Positions 1-7,727 of a DNA stretch of 64,000 bases are shown piece by piece. This DNA comes from Myxococcales bacterium 68-20. GTDB taxonomy: Bacteria; Myxococcota_A; Polyangia; Polyangiales; Polyangiaceae. The notes under the pieces were generated by a model. That model saw nothing but the letters and a program-made list of their open reading frames with translations. It did no database searches and was not told where the DNA came from. Location of the stretch: NCBI GenBank assembly GCA_001899635.1, contig MKVQ01000012.1, positions 62,001 to 126,000 of the forward strand, in the 5' to 3' direction. Positions within the stretch are counted from its first letter, which is position 1. The number at the start of each line of letters is the position of its first letter. A program made the translations under genes and the position numbers.

Positions 1-73
1 CCGTCGGTCCGCGACTCACCGTCTTCCCCTGAGAAGCGCTCCGGAGGCACGGGGATTGCTCGCGACGCGGTCC

Positions 74-538
74 ATGCGTTTGCTTTCTTCCCTCCTCGTG
101 ATCGCGTTCGTCGGCATCGGTACCCTCGCCACCACGGCTTGCGAGGAGAAAGTCTGCACACTGATGGGGTGCGGCGCGGAAGGAGTCACGGTCGAGTTCA
201 CGCTCCGCGAGCGGGGCGCCTATGTCATCGATGTCGTGGTCGACGGCGAGCGAACGACCTGTCGCGCCACCCTGCCACTCCGCGCGGACGACTCTGGATG
301 CGGTGGGTCCGCCGTCGTGCTGACCAGATCGGGCTCGGCGCTCCCCGAGAGCGAGCACACGATCGGGCCGCTCAGGATCGCGAGCACCACGGCCACGGAG
401 GTCTCGATCCGGCTCGAGCGTGACGGCACGGTGGTCGCGGAGAAGAGCTTCTCCCCCGCGTACGAGACGACGCCAGGTCCGAACGGCCCCGAGTGCGACC
501 CGGCGAGCTGCACGAGCGCGCGCACGACGTTGCCGTGA
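74..538 (+). CDS. Small secreted lipoprotein, function unknown
   Basis: This 154-residue protein starts with a hydrophobic signal segment (residues 3-19) that ends in a weak lipobox, TTAC, with Cys23 as the probable lipidated residue. Two more cysteines follow at once (CEEKVCTLMGCG), then a mixed beta-type sequence. I chose the ATG at 74 because it sits directly before the signal segment; a TTG at 56 in the same frame would add six residues. I recognise no domain. It ends 25 bases before the convergent SMR gene. The protein is probably exported and membrane-anchored; its role is unknown. Confidence 0.65.
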   Translation: MRLLSSLLVIAFVGIGTLATTACEEKVCTLMGCGAEGVTVEFTLRERGAYVIDVVVDGERTTCRATLPLRADDSGCGGSAVVLTRSGSALPESEHTIGPLRIASTTATEVSIRLERDGTVVAEKSFSPAYETTPGPNGPECDPASCTSARTTLP

Positions 539-562
539 TGCAGTGCGATTCCCGACCGTCGC

Positions 563-907
563 TCAATGAGCCGCGGACTTGGAGAAGAGGTTCACGATCA
601 CGACGCCGACGACGATGAATCCGAGTCCAATCACGGCGGCGCGGTCGAGCGGTTGCCGAAGAACGACGTAGCCCACCGTCGAGATCAGCACGATCCCGAG
701 TCCACTCCAGATGGCGTAGGCGATCCCGACGGGGATGGTCTTGAGCGCCTGCGACAGCAAGTAGAACGAGCACAAGTAGCAACCGGCCATGACGATGGTC
801 GGAACGAGCTTGGTGAACTGCTCCGACTTCTGCAGATAGGTCGTGCCGGTCACTTCGAGCACGATGGCGAGACCGAGCGCGCCGTAGGTCGTGACTGCGG
901 GACTCAT
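563..907 (-). CDS. SMR-family multidrug efflux transporter
   Basis: The product is 114 residues with four predicted membrane helices, the usual size of a small multidrug resistance protein (EmrE/QacE/SugE type). The essential membrane glutamate of the family is present as Glu18 in the first helix (LAIVLEVTGT), and the third-helix signature AYAIWSGLGIV is clear. Such proteins work as dimers and exchange protons for lipophilic cations or guanidinium-type compounds. The start codon overlaps the stop of the upstream TetR gene by four bases (ATGA at 904-907), so the two are co-transcribed and probably translationally coupled. The substrate cannot be told from the sequence. Confidence 0.93.
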   Translation of the reverse strand: MSPAVTTYGALGLAIVLEVTGTTYLQKSEQFTKLVPTIVMAGCYLCSFYLLSQALKTIPVGIAYAIWSGLGIVLISTVGYVVLRQPLDRAAVIGLGFIVVGVVIVNLFSKSAAH

Positions 908-1458
908 GACTTCCTCGTCAGACCGAGGAGCGCCTGGCGGAGAGCCTTGCTGGGGGGCGCGCCTTGGCCGAGCAACGCCGCCAGCCAGATTCCATCAGCG
1001 GCATGACGTGCGAGCTCCAACGCTGGCGCGGAGTCCGTCTGCTTGTTCTGCTTCAGCTGCCCGTCGAGCCAGTCCGCCCACCGCTGCTTCAATCGTGGTT
1101 CGGTGACCGAGGACATCATCAACGCCGACCACTGGACGACTTCCTCACCGCCGAGCAGCTCGAGCGTTGCGTTGATGTAGGCGCGCGTGAAGCGCCCGAA
1201 GCGTTCCGGATCGGCGTCCATCAATTGCCGTACGCGGCCTTCGAACGACTGCAGCAGCTCGTCGAAGATCGCGTCGACAAGCGCCTGTTTCGTCGGGAAG
1301 TGGTGCAGAAGCCCTCCCTTCGTGACGCCGGCGGTATCGGCCACCGCCTGCAGCGACAGCCCAGCGACACCGTGCTCGACGCAGAGACGCGCCCCATGCT
1401 CGAGCAGTCGGCGCCTGACGAGTGCAGGCTCCTTCTTTCGCTCGTACGCGCTTGCCAT
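904..1458 (-). CDS. TetR-family repressor of the adjacent SMR pump
   Basis: The 184-residue protein has a typical N-terminal TetR helix-turn-helix at about residues 34-59 (LSLQAVADTAGVTKGGLLHHF), followed by an all-helical ligand-binding part. It is the first gene of a two-gene operon with the SMR transporter, and a near-perfect inverted repeat lies immediately upstream of its start codon. The arrangement suggests that it represses its own operon until an exported compound binds. The ATG at 1458 is supported by the position of the N-terminal helix and of the operator just outside the gene. Confidence 0.92.
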   Translation of the reverse strand: MASAYERKKEPALVRRRLLEHGARLCVEHGVAGLSLQAVADTAGVTKGGLLHHFPTKQALVDAIFDELLQSFEGRVRQLMDADPERFGRFTRAYINATLELLGGEEVVQWSALMMSSVTEPRLKQRWADWLDGQLKQNKQTDSAPALELARHAADGIWLAALLGQGAPPSKALRQALLGLTRKS

Positions 1459-1463
1459 GAGCC

Positions 1464-1489
1464 AAAGATACCATCTGGTTGGTATCTTT
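1464..1489. promoter_or_regulatory. TetR operator (inverted repeat) of the TetR-SMR operon
   Basis: The sequence AAAGATACC, eight spacer bases, GGTATCTTT is a perfect 9-bp inverted repeat. The core ATACC(A)...(T)GGTAT resembles operators of AcrR-like TetR proteins. It ends six bases from the TetR start codon, so a bound repressor would block transcription or initiation. It is A/T-rich against a high-GC background. Binding by this TetR is inferred from position and symmetry. Confidence 0.75.
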
Positions 1490-1682
1490 CAAGCCAGGCG
1501 CAGGCGCGACCGCGACCCGCCGTGCGGCAGCGGTGGAGCTGAAGGACACTCGCGCGATCATCATCGAGCGGACGTTCCGCGCTCCGGCCTGAAGCCCGGC
1601 CGGGCGTCGGTCGGCCGGCTCACGTGTCGGGCATGACCGCTGCAAGAACGCGGAATCGCGACGCGGACGAGAGGGCTCGGCA

Positions 1683-1934
1683 ATGAGGACACTGCACTAC
1701 CAATTCGCTAGAACGCAAACCGACGAGCACGCCAGAACGCATGCGTTGACCGAGTTCGACCTGTACGACCCGATGCAGCGATTCGGTCGCGAGCTCTTCG
1801 ACACCGATGAGGATTGGTCTCACTTCGAGCCCGAGATCAGCACCATGCGAAAGAAGCACGGCCCCAACGCGTGGACGCGCTGCAAGGACACGCTTCGTCG
1901 GGCATGGCGCCATCGAGCGCGAGCGAAGTATTGA
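1683..1934 (+). CDS. Small hypothetical protein
   Basis: This is an 83-residue reading frame with a plausible ATG and a weak purine-rich stretch upstream. The product is polar, rich in Arg, His, Asp and Glu, has no signal or membrane segment, and ends in a basic tail. I do not recognise the family. The less GC-biased codon use and balanced composition make it better than a chance frame, but there is no other support. Confidence 0.4.
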   Translation: MRTLHYQFARTQTDEHARTHALTEFDLYDPMQRFGRELFDTDEDWSHFEPEISTMRKKHGPNAWTRCKDTLRRAWRHRARAKY

Positions 1935-2273
1935 CCCGTCGCTCCGGGTACACTCGAGGAGCTCAGGGAACGCGTCGCCCTCGAGAGGGTCACGTGGGCG
2001 TCCTGGACGAATCGGTTCAATAGGACCGTCGGCATTGCCTAGGTCATCGAATCGCGTGCCGCATCGCCCGTGGGGGATGACGAATCATCCGGTCGACCGA
2101 CCGGTGAGGCGCTGCACTCAGCCCAACGCGCGTGCCTCACATGGGTCGGGATCGTACTCCTCCTGTTTCGTATGGAGCGACGGACTCGGCGCGACGAGCT
2201 CGGAGACTTTCAAAGCCCCTCGCTGACTCACGAACAAGCCCGACGCCCCATCTCTGGCTCAGCGATTTCGAGC
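1935..2273. other. Gene-free stretch, nothing recognised
   Basis: These 339 bases lie between a rightward small gene and the 3' end of a leftward membrane-protein gene. Short frames exist on both strands, but none has a convincing start or composition. I see no strong hairpin or repeat. Confidence 0.4.
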
Positions 2274-2885
2274 TCAGTGACGAATCGCTGACAACGTCCG
2301 CGCACCGATCGCGGCTCCGCTGACGAGCAGCGCTCCGCCGACGCTCAACATCGCGATGAGAGTCATGAAGATGGGCGTGTTTCCGAGGACGCCGATGATA
2401 CCGAGGACGAGCGCGCCGAGACCGACGAGGAAGTGAACGGCCGACGCGGCCATGAGCCCTCGACTCGTCATTCCGCCACCCGCCTCGGGCTCCACCGTTG
2501 GAGCTCGGCTCGAGAGGAGCAAGCCCACTCCGACGACGATCGCTGCCACGGGTAGCAACGTCGGGGCCTCGATGCGGAGGAGACTGAGTACGCCAAGCGC
2601 GATCGCCGCGACCGCCGCGATCGAGTCCGCGCCGATGCTGCTCTTGGCCAGGGTGCGCTCGGCTCGGGTATAGCGCCCGTGAACCCGCGACGCGACGGTA
2701 GCCGCCTCGAAGAGCAGCGCTACGCCAACAGCGATCGTAGCGACCGCCGCAAAGGGACGGATTGCGTTGCCGGCAAGCCCGAGAATCGAAAGCACTACAG
2801 CGGCGAGCCCGGCCAAAGCCTCGACGGCAGATCCACCCGCCGCCACGCCCTCGTGCTCGTTCTTGGTCAATTCGATGTTCTGCAT
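2274..2885 (-). CDS. Integral membrane protein, function unknown
   Basis: The 203-residue product is mostly hydrophobic, with about six predicted helices arranged as three similar hairpins, each built of Ala/Gly/Val-rich helices with the pattern GLAAVVLSILGL, AVAAIALGVLSLL and GLGALVLGIIGVL. The repetition suggests internal triplication of a two-helix unit. I chose the ATG at 2885 because an AGGAG ribosome-binding site lies 10 bases upstream; a start at 2945 would add 20 charged residues. It may be co-transcribed with the small membrane protein upstream (2982-3305). The neighbourhood is rich in envelope-stress proteins, but no function can be assigned. Confidence 0.7.
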   Translation of the reverse strand: MQNIELTKNEHEGVAAGGSAVEALAGLAAVVLSILGLAGNAIRPFAAVATIAVGVALLFEAATVASRVHGRYTRAERTLAKSSIGADSIAAVAAIALGVLSLLRIEAPTLLPVAAIVVGVGLLLSSRAPTVEPEAGGGMTSRGLMAASAVHFLVGLGALVLGIIGVLGNTPIFMTLIAMLSVGGALLVSGAAIGARTLSAIRH

Positions 2886-2981
2886 GACGATAGCTCTCCT
2901 GTTCTCGTCAGACCCTTCGATTTGCATTTGCTGGTCCAGGATCACGCGCGGCGAGCCCCAGCTTCCACCTCTACTGCGGGC

Positions 2982-3305
2982 TCACATGGCCGTTATGGGA
3001 GGCTCGACGCGCTCGCCATTCGAGGGCGGAGCGCCCTCGATGCGCTTCTCCCGACGATGAATGATCCGCTCGTTCACCTTCCCGTAGGTGCCCTTCGCGG
3101 CGCCGAGAGCCCTCGATCGCGTGCCGGGCGACAAGTACATCAGCGCAGCAATTCCGCTCAGTGCGAGGCCGATACTGCCGAGCGTGTACGCCGCGACCGG
3201 TGTCCGCCTTCGTCTCGTCAGATACGGAACGGCCGGAAGCACAGCGATCAGGTTCTTGAGGACGCGGTTGACGGTTCGGTCGATCTGCCGCTTGTTGATC
3301 TTCAT
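2982..3305 (-). CDS. Small basic protein with one or two membrane segments
   Basis: From the ATG at 3305 the product is 107 residues: a basic N-terminus (MKINKRQIDRTVNRVLKN), a hydrophobic stretch (about 18-28), a run of arginines, a clear membrane helix (about 38-57) and a charged C-terminal tail. In-frame upstream starts at 3323 and 3419 are possible, but the added residues look non-coding. The family is not recognised. It is 96 bases upstream of, and in the same direction as, the multi-helix membrane protein. Confidence 0.55.
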   Translation of the reverse strand: MKINKRQIDRTVNRVLKNLIAVLPAVPYLTRRRRTPVAAYTLGSIGLALSGIAALMYLSPGTRSRALGAAKGTYGKVNERIIHRREKRIEGAPPSNGERVEPPITAM

Positions 3306-3517
3306 GGCGAATCGAGCGTGCATCGCCCGTACCGCCAACGTTGCAGAGCCGACGCTCGCTTTGCTCTCCACGCCAATGCTTGCCTTCGAGCAGCGGGCCC
3401 CCTCGGCTCGCCTTTGCAAAGCAGCTCTTCGGTCCCCAAGACTGCCTGATCGCCGAATTCTGCCGTGGCTCGCGGACGGGGCGCACCCCTTGCAGGGTTC
3501 AGGAATAGGAGGCTGTC

Positions 3518-3784
3518 ATGTCGATCCTATTCTTCATCCTGTTCGGCCTTATCGTCGGCTTTCTCGCACGAGCCATCATGCCGGGGAAGCAATCGATGGG
3601 CTTGATCGCCACTGCGCTGCTTGGCATTGTCGGGTCGTTCTTCGGCGGGTTCGTCGGCAATCTCGTCTATCACCGCCCGCTCCTCGAGGCCCATTCCTCG
3701 GGCTTCGTCGGGAGCATCCTCGGAGCGCTGGCCATTCTTGCGATCGTCACGTACGCCGGTCGGCGTCGGGGCGCCTACGCCTGA
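3518..3784 (+). CDS. GlsB/YeaQ/YmgE-family stress membrane protein
   Basis: The product is 88 residues with three glycine-rich membrane helices (about 1-20, 28-50 and 65-82), the size and layout of the transglycosylase-associated/GlsB family, including the typical start FILFGLIVGFLARAIMPG and the later GFVGSILGALAIL. Members are small inner-membrane proteins induced by general, acid or envelope stress; no enzyme activity is established for them. The start is fixed by a strong AGGAGG-type ribosome-binding site seven bases upstream. Its neighbours (CsbD, MscS-type and OsmC proteins) also fit a stress response. Confidence 0.9.
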   Translation: MSILFFILFGLIVGFLARAIMPGKQSMGLIATALLGIVGSFFGGFVGNLVYHRPLLEAHSSGFVGSILGALAILAIVTYAGRRRGAYA

Positions 3785-4096
3785 GCGAATCGAACGCCGT
3801 TCCGGTTCGTACTCGCGTCGTATTCGCAACCGGGCGAATGCGCGCGCAAACGACCGAAGCCGATGGATCGAATCCATTGGCTGCGTTGAAGGCACCCAAG
3901 AGTCGCCCCGCCTTGCTGTCCTCTTCGTGGGATCGAGACGCATGACGCATGTGAGGCAAGAGCGCTCCGCTTCACCTCCGCGTCTCCTCGAGACTTGCAG
4001 GCATTCGCCTGCGGTCCACTGCGCAGGATGCGGCACGACGCTTGCGACGCTTGGCCGTATGCGCCAATCGAGGTGCATGGAACCAGGAGCCGAGCG
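3785..4096. other. Gene-free stretch upstream of the CsbD gene
   Basis: These 312 bases must contain the promoter of the CsbD-like gene. The only structure I noticed is a short inverted repeat, ATGGAT-cga-ATCCAT, at 3863-3877. No convincing reading frame is present. Confidence 0.35.
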
Positions 4097-4396
4097 ATGG
4101 GCACGGTAGCAGAGCGTGGCAAGGGCATGGCCGAGCAAGTTGGCGGCAAGATCGAGCAAGGTGTCGGCAAGGTCGTCGGCAGCGATAAGATGCAGGCTGA
4201 AGGCAAGACGGCGGAGCTGAAGGGCGAAGCCAGGGAGGAGGCCGCGAAGGCCGCTGAGCGCACGAAGGCCACTGCACAGGAAGCTGGCGGTGCGATCGAG
4301 AAGGGTGTCGGAACGATCGTCGGCAGCGAGAAGATGCAGGCAGAAGGAGCGGCCAAGCAGGAGACAGGCGAAGCTCGGCACAAGGCAAACCAGTAG
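4097..4396 (+). CDS. CsbD-family stress protein with two tandem CsbD units
   Basis: The 99-residue hydrophilic, Lys/Glu/Gly-rich protein holds two copies of the CsbD signature: one around residues 9-48 (KIEQGVGKVVGSDKMQAEG) and one around 58-95 (AIEKGVGTIVGSEKMQAEG). CsbD proteins are small general-stress proteins of unknown biochemical function, usually with a single unit of about 60 residues, so this is an internal duplication. I chose the ATG at 4097 because AGGAGC lies 7 bases upstream and the family similarity begins here; the frame is open back to 3995. A set of three tandem hairpins follows the stop codon. Confidence 0.9.
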   Translation: MGTVAERGKGMAEQVGGKIEQGVGKVVGSDKMQAEGKTAELKGEAREEAAKAAERTKATAQEAGGAIEKGVGTIVGSEKMQAEGAAKQETGEARHKANQ

Positions 4397-4407
4397 GCAC
4401 GCCTCGT

Positions 4408-4479
4408 CCAGCAGGAGTCGTCGGGCTCCTGCCAGCAGGAGTCGTCGGGCTCCTGCCAGCAGGAGTCGTCGAGCTCCTG
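4408..4479 (+). repeat. Three tandem 24-bp units, each a hairpin, after the CsbD gene
   Basis: Units lie at 4408-4431, 4432-4455 and 4456-4479. The first two are identical and the third differs by one base. Each contains the perfect inverted repeat GCAGGAG...CTCCTGC around an eight-base loop, so the RNA could form three hairpins in a row, or alternative pairings between units. The array begins 12 bases after the CsbD stop, so it could act as a terminator or stabilise the 3' end of the message. The rest of the 4397-4696 interval shows nothing else I can name. Confidence 0.8.
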
Positions 4480-4696
4480 CGCTCGAGCTCGAGCCCACTA
4501 GGAACCGCTTCATTCGCGAGGCGGGCGGCCGTGTCCATTTCCATCACTCCCGTTCACGCGGCGCTCGGTCCATGCACGCTCCTCCTTTCGCCGCCTGAAC
4601 TGCGCGGTTCGTCGCTCATCGTTCTCGCCCTTTCGTTCGTCGCGCAGGTGCTCGTCGTACATCTGTGCAACTCATCGAACCGGGAGAGGTGACATC

Positions 4697-5320
4697 ATGC
4701 TTCTCACGACAGCCGTGATTCCGAGGACCGATCTCGTCAGTCTCGTGGAGTCGATCACACCGCTCTGCGTGACCATCGACAAGGAACGAAACCGGACCAT
4801 CTCGCTGGGGCGACCGAAGGTCGAGCTCGTCGCTGGTCGCGGACTGCGCCTGCGTGGCGACGCCCACGTTCATTGGGACTTCGCGCACGTTCCGATACCG
4901 GTGACGATCAACACATGGCAGCTCGTGCTCGTGCCTCGGGTTTCGTCACGTGGTCGTTCGCACGTCCTGTCGTTCGCCCCCGACCTGGAAGAGCTCGACG
5001 TGAAGTTGGTCCCCGGATTCGTCGACGAGAAGATCGCCAATGCGATCCGAGATGCCATCTCGCATCATCGCGACCGACTCGCGTGGGACTTCGGGCGGAC
5101 ACTTTCGAAGCGCCTACCCCTCCCCGCGAACGTCTCGCCATCGAACACGTTCGAGATCTTTCCGGTAGGGGGCGACGTCTCGGTGGGCGAAGCGGAGATC
5201 CGCCTGGCGCTTCGATTCGAAACGCGCTTCGAACCACGCGCCGCCGAGGCCGAGAGCGATGCCGCGCAGAAGCGGGCGCCGGCGCTGCAGGAGACGACGG
5301 CACGCGCCTCTGGACACTGA
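4697..5320 (+). CDS. Hypothetical soluble protein
   Basis: The product is 207 residues without a signal peptide or membrane segment. It looks like a mixed alpha/beta protein: an N-terminal strand-rich part, a helical part near 115-140 (FVDEKIANAIRDAISHHRDRLAWDF), then more strands and an Ala/Glu-rich tail. The layout reminds me of lipid-binding tubular folds, but I cannot name a family. The start is supported by GGGAGAGG about seven bases upstream. It lies between the CsbD gene and the MscS-type gene, all on the same strand. Confidence 0.6.
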   Translation: MLLTTAVIPRTDLVSLVESITPLCVTIDKERNRTISLGRPKVELVAGRGLRLRGDAHVHWDFAHVPIPVTINTWQLVLVPRVSSRGRSHVLSFAPDLEELDVKLVPGFVDEKIANAIRDAISHHRDRLAWDFGRTLSKRLPLPANVSPSNTFEIFPVGGDVSVGEAEIRLALRFETRFEPRAAEAESDAAQKRAPALQETTARASGH

Positions 5321-5509
5321 CCCCAGAGCTCGAAGCGTTCAGCTTCTCGTTCCGTCACGCGGCCGGGTCGTCATCGGCGTGAACGCGGAACGGAGGACCG
5401 GACGGGCTACCGAACGTATGGCCTTCCAGGGCGCGGACGAGCGCACGTGAAGGGCGACGCGGAGGGCACGCAGATTGCTCGACGTCGAGGGTATCGCTGG
5501 AGGCGAACC

Positions 5510-6220
5510 ATGGAAACCACGGTAGATTGGCTGACTCTCGCGTTCGGGAAGCTCGTTGCGTTCCTTCCGAGCTTGATAGCAGGACTCGTAGTTCTGCTCG
5601 TTGGTTACATCATCGGCGTTCTGCTAGCCAAGGCGACGCGAGTGCTCGCACATCGGCTCGGATTCGACCGATTCATTGTTCGCCTTGGACTCGGGGAGCC
5701 GAAGGGGGAGAGCGCCGCGTCCAACGTCCTCGGTAAGCTGGTCTTCTTCTTCGTGATGGTCGCAACGATCATGCAGACGGCCCGCGTCTGGGATCTCACG
5801 TTCGTTGCAGCTGGCCTCGCGCGGTTCCTCGCGTACGTCCCGCACGTCCTCGCCGCCTGCGTCGTCTTCGCGGTCGCGCTGTTCCTCGGCAATTGGGTGC
5901 GCGATCGGCTCATGCGCGGCGCCGTCGAAGGTGAGGATCGCCGCGTGCGCATCAGTGTGCTGCCGTCCGCCGTCCGTGCCGGCATCATCGCGCTCGGTTC
6001 GTTCATGGCGCTTCGCGAGCTGCAGATTGCGCCCGAGATCGTCAACGCTGCATTCATTCTCCTCCTCGCGGCCGCGGCAGTCGCAACTGCACTCGCATTC
6101 GGGCTCGGCGCTCGAGACGTCGCGGGACGCGTCGCCCAGTCCTGGTACGATCGTCGTCGGGTCCAAACCGGATTTGCGCGCGACATCGAGATGCCCTCGG
6201 TAGAGCGACAACCCACGTAA
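5510..6220 (+). CDS. MscS-type conserved TM-helix membrane protein
   Basis: The 236-residue protein carries the conserved TM-helix repeat found in mechanosensitive-channel-like proteins: residues about 8-50 (PSLIAGLVVLLVGYIIGVLLA, then KATRVLAHRLGFDRF) and a second copy at about 106-145 (LARFLAYVPHVLAACVVFAV, then ALFLGNWVRDRL). Further hydrophobic segments end in FGLGARDVAGR, a motif typical of MscS channel pores. It lacks the long cytoplasmic MscS domain, so it is a short relative. A role in osmotic balance of the inner membrane is plausible. I chose the ATG at 5510, which has GGAGGCG upstream; the frame is open back to 5447. Confidence 0.8.
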   Translation: METTVDWLTLAFGKLVAFLPSLIAGLVVLLVGYIIGVLLAKATRVLAHRLGFDRFIVRLGLGEPKGESAASNVLGKLVFFFVMVATIMQTARVWDLTFVAAGLARFLAYVPHVLAACVVFAVALFLGNWVRDRLMRGAVEGEDRRVRISVLPSAVRAGIIALGSFMALRELQIAPEIVNAAFILLLAAAAVATALAFGLGARDVAGRVAQSWYDRRRVQTGFARDIEMPSVERQPT

Positions 6221-6446
6221 TCAGCGACGCGCACGCCGCGGCGGAGGCGCTCCGTCTGGCTCACCTCGTCTCGCCCTCCGTGGCTGCGCATCGAACGCGA
6301 CACGGAGGACCATCCCCCTTCCTACGGGCAGGCGCGGCGAGACCTTCCCTCGCGGGGTCGGTCGAACGGCGCGGCACGGACGCGCCCGCCTTCTCCGCGA
6401 CAGCGCGAGCATCGACGTCCGCGGGCGAGCGATGTAGCGTCGGGCC

Positions 6447-6923
6447 ATGAGCAGCACCCATCACTTCGCAGCGCACCTCGTGTGGACCGGCGCGTCGAAT
6501 GGCCCCGTCCGCGACTACGAGAGCTACTCGCGGGAGTTCGAGGTCGAGATCGACGGCAAGCCTGCGCTGAAGGGCTCGGCGGCTCCGCCCTTTCGCGGTC
6601 TGTCCCATCTCCACAACCCCGAAGATCTGCTCGTAGCAGCGCTGAGCTCCTGCCACTGCCTCTCGTACCTCGCGCTCTGCGCTCGCGCGCGGATCGTGGT
6701 CGAGGCGTACGAGGACGACGCCACCGGCACGATGGCCTTCGATCGCGTGGCGAAGGTGATGAGGTTCACCGAGGTCGTTCTTCGTCCGAAAGTCCGACTC
6801 GCCGCCGGCGCGGACGTCGACAAGGCACGCGCGCTCCACGAGAACGCGCACCACGAGTGCTTCATCGCCAACTCGGTCAACTTCCCCGTCCGCAACGAAC
6901 CGACGATCACCGTCGGCGGCTAG
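6447..6923 (+). CDS. OsmC-family peroxide-handling protein
   Basis: The 158-residue protein matches the OsmC/Ohr fold. It has the two conserved cysteines of thiol peroxidases of this family, Cys69 in ALSSCHCLSYL and Cys138 in HHECFIANSVNFPV, on opposite halves of the protein. The early HLVWTG and the DYESYSREFEVEIDGKP strand region fit OsmC-like members rather than Ohr. OsmC proteins reduce organic hydroperoxides and often respond to osmotic or oxidative stress. It is convergent with the Rieske gene, 48 bases away. Confidence 0.9.
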   Translation: MSSTHHFAAHLVWTGASNGPVRDYESYSREFEVEIDGKPALKGSAAPPFRGLSHLHNPEDLLVAALSSCHCLSYLALCARARIVVEAYEDDATGTMAFDRVAKVMRFTEVVLRPKVRLAAGADVDKARALHENAHHECFIANSVNFPVRNEPTITVGG

Positions 6924-6971
6924 AGGACGCCACCGGCACATCGCCCATCGCCGAGCCGCGTGCGCCCGCCG

Positions 6972-7337
6972 CTACGCGGTCTCGACGATGCCGTTCGCGA
7001 CCCGCACGGGCCATGGTGAGAGCCGTGCGCCCGCGCAAGGACCACCGACGCACATACCGTCTTCGACGCGGAAGAGCGCGCCGTGCCACGCACAATTGAC
7101 GAGCGTCTTGTCGGGCGTCAGATAGTCGTCGAGCTTCCGCGCGAGCGGCAAGCCCTGATGCGGGCATTGGTCCACGTAGCCGAAGACTTCGTCGCCGCGT
7201 CGAACCACGAACCCGTGAAAGAACGCGTCGCCGATCTGCAGGACGAAGTTGCGCGCGCCCTCGACGCCGATGGCATCGAGAGAGCAGAGCTGAACGCCCG
7301 CGGGCGTCGTGTACACGCGTTTCCGTGCTTCCGTCAT
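6972..7337 (-). CDS. Rieske [2Fe-2S] ferredoxin-like protein
   Basis: The 121-residue soluble protein contains both halves of the Rieske cluster motif: Cys58-Pro-His60 in DQCPHQGLPL and Cys82-Ala-Trp-His85 in NCAWHGALF. Together they give the two Cys and two His ligands of the cluster. There is no signal or membrane anchor, so it resembles the small Rieske proteins that feed electrons to oxygenases or nitrite-reductase-like enzymes. No oxygenase gene is adjacent, so the partner is unknown. Confidence 0.92.
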   Translation of the reverse strand: MTEARKRVYTTPAGVQLCSLDAIGVEGARNFVLQIGDAFFHGFVVRRGDEVFGYVDQCPHQGLPLARKLDDYLTPDKTLVNCAWHGALFRVEDGMCVGGPCAGARLSPWPVRVANGIVETA

Positions 7338-7727
7338 CGAGCGGTAGAGGGGGCGGCGGTCTGGTCGATCGATCGCTCGGGCGTCACTGGCAAGTCGCGG
7401 GACGGTAGCACGAGCCTCGCCGGCGGGTGAAAGACGGAGGCTGGAGGCGCCTCGCTCCGGGCGCGAGAACTGCCGAGATCTTCAATCCACGGCTGACGAA
7501 CGCGACCCGGTGGGCGCACGCGGCGACGACGCCTCGCGCTCGTCGTAGCGGTCGCGCTATAGCGGTGCTCACTTGGAGTGACCTCCGATTCACGCCCGCC
7601 CGTTGGGCGAGCGGGCGTGAATCTCCGGTCAAAGCGAGTACGTGTGAGCCGACCGCTTCGAGCTTTCAGGATCGGCGCAACTGAGTTGCGCCTTAGCTCT
7701 TGGCTGATGTTAGTTTCGGGCACTCCG
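7338..7727. other. Intergenic region with a long perfect hairpin (7587-7623)
   Basis: This 390-base stretch separates the divergent Rieske and MoxR genes and must hold both promoters. Its striking feature is a perfect 13-bp inverted repeat, GATTCACGCCCGC at 7587-7599 and its complement at 7611-7623, with an 11-base loop that can itself form two extra pairs. There is no T-run, and the hairpin lies about 105 bases upstream of the MoxR start, so an intrinsic terminator is unlikely. It could be an operator or an old palindromic element. I see no gene. Confidence 0.6.

Noticed and set aside
4290-4598. A 102-residue frame reading through the 24-bp tandem repeats (SRSRRAPA repeats)
   Set aside because: The frame overlaps the CsbD gene in another frame and the repeat is better explained as three RNA hairpins after the stop codon.
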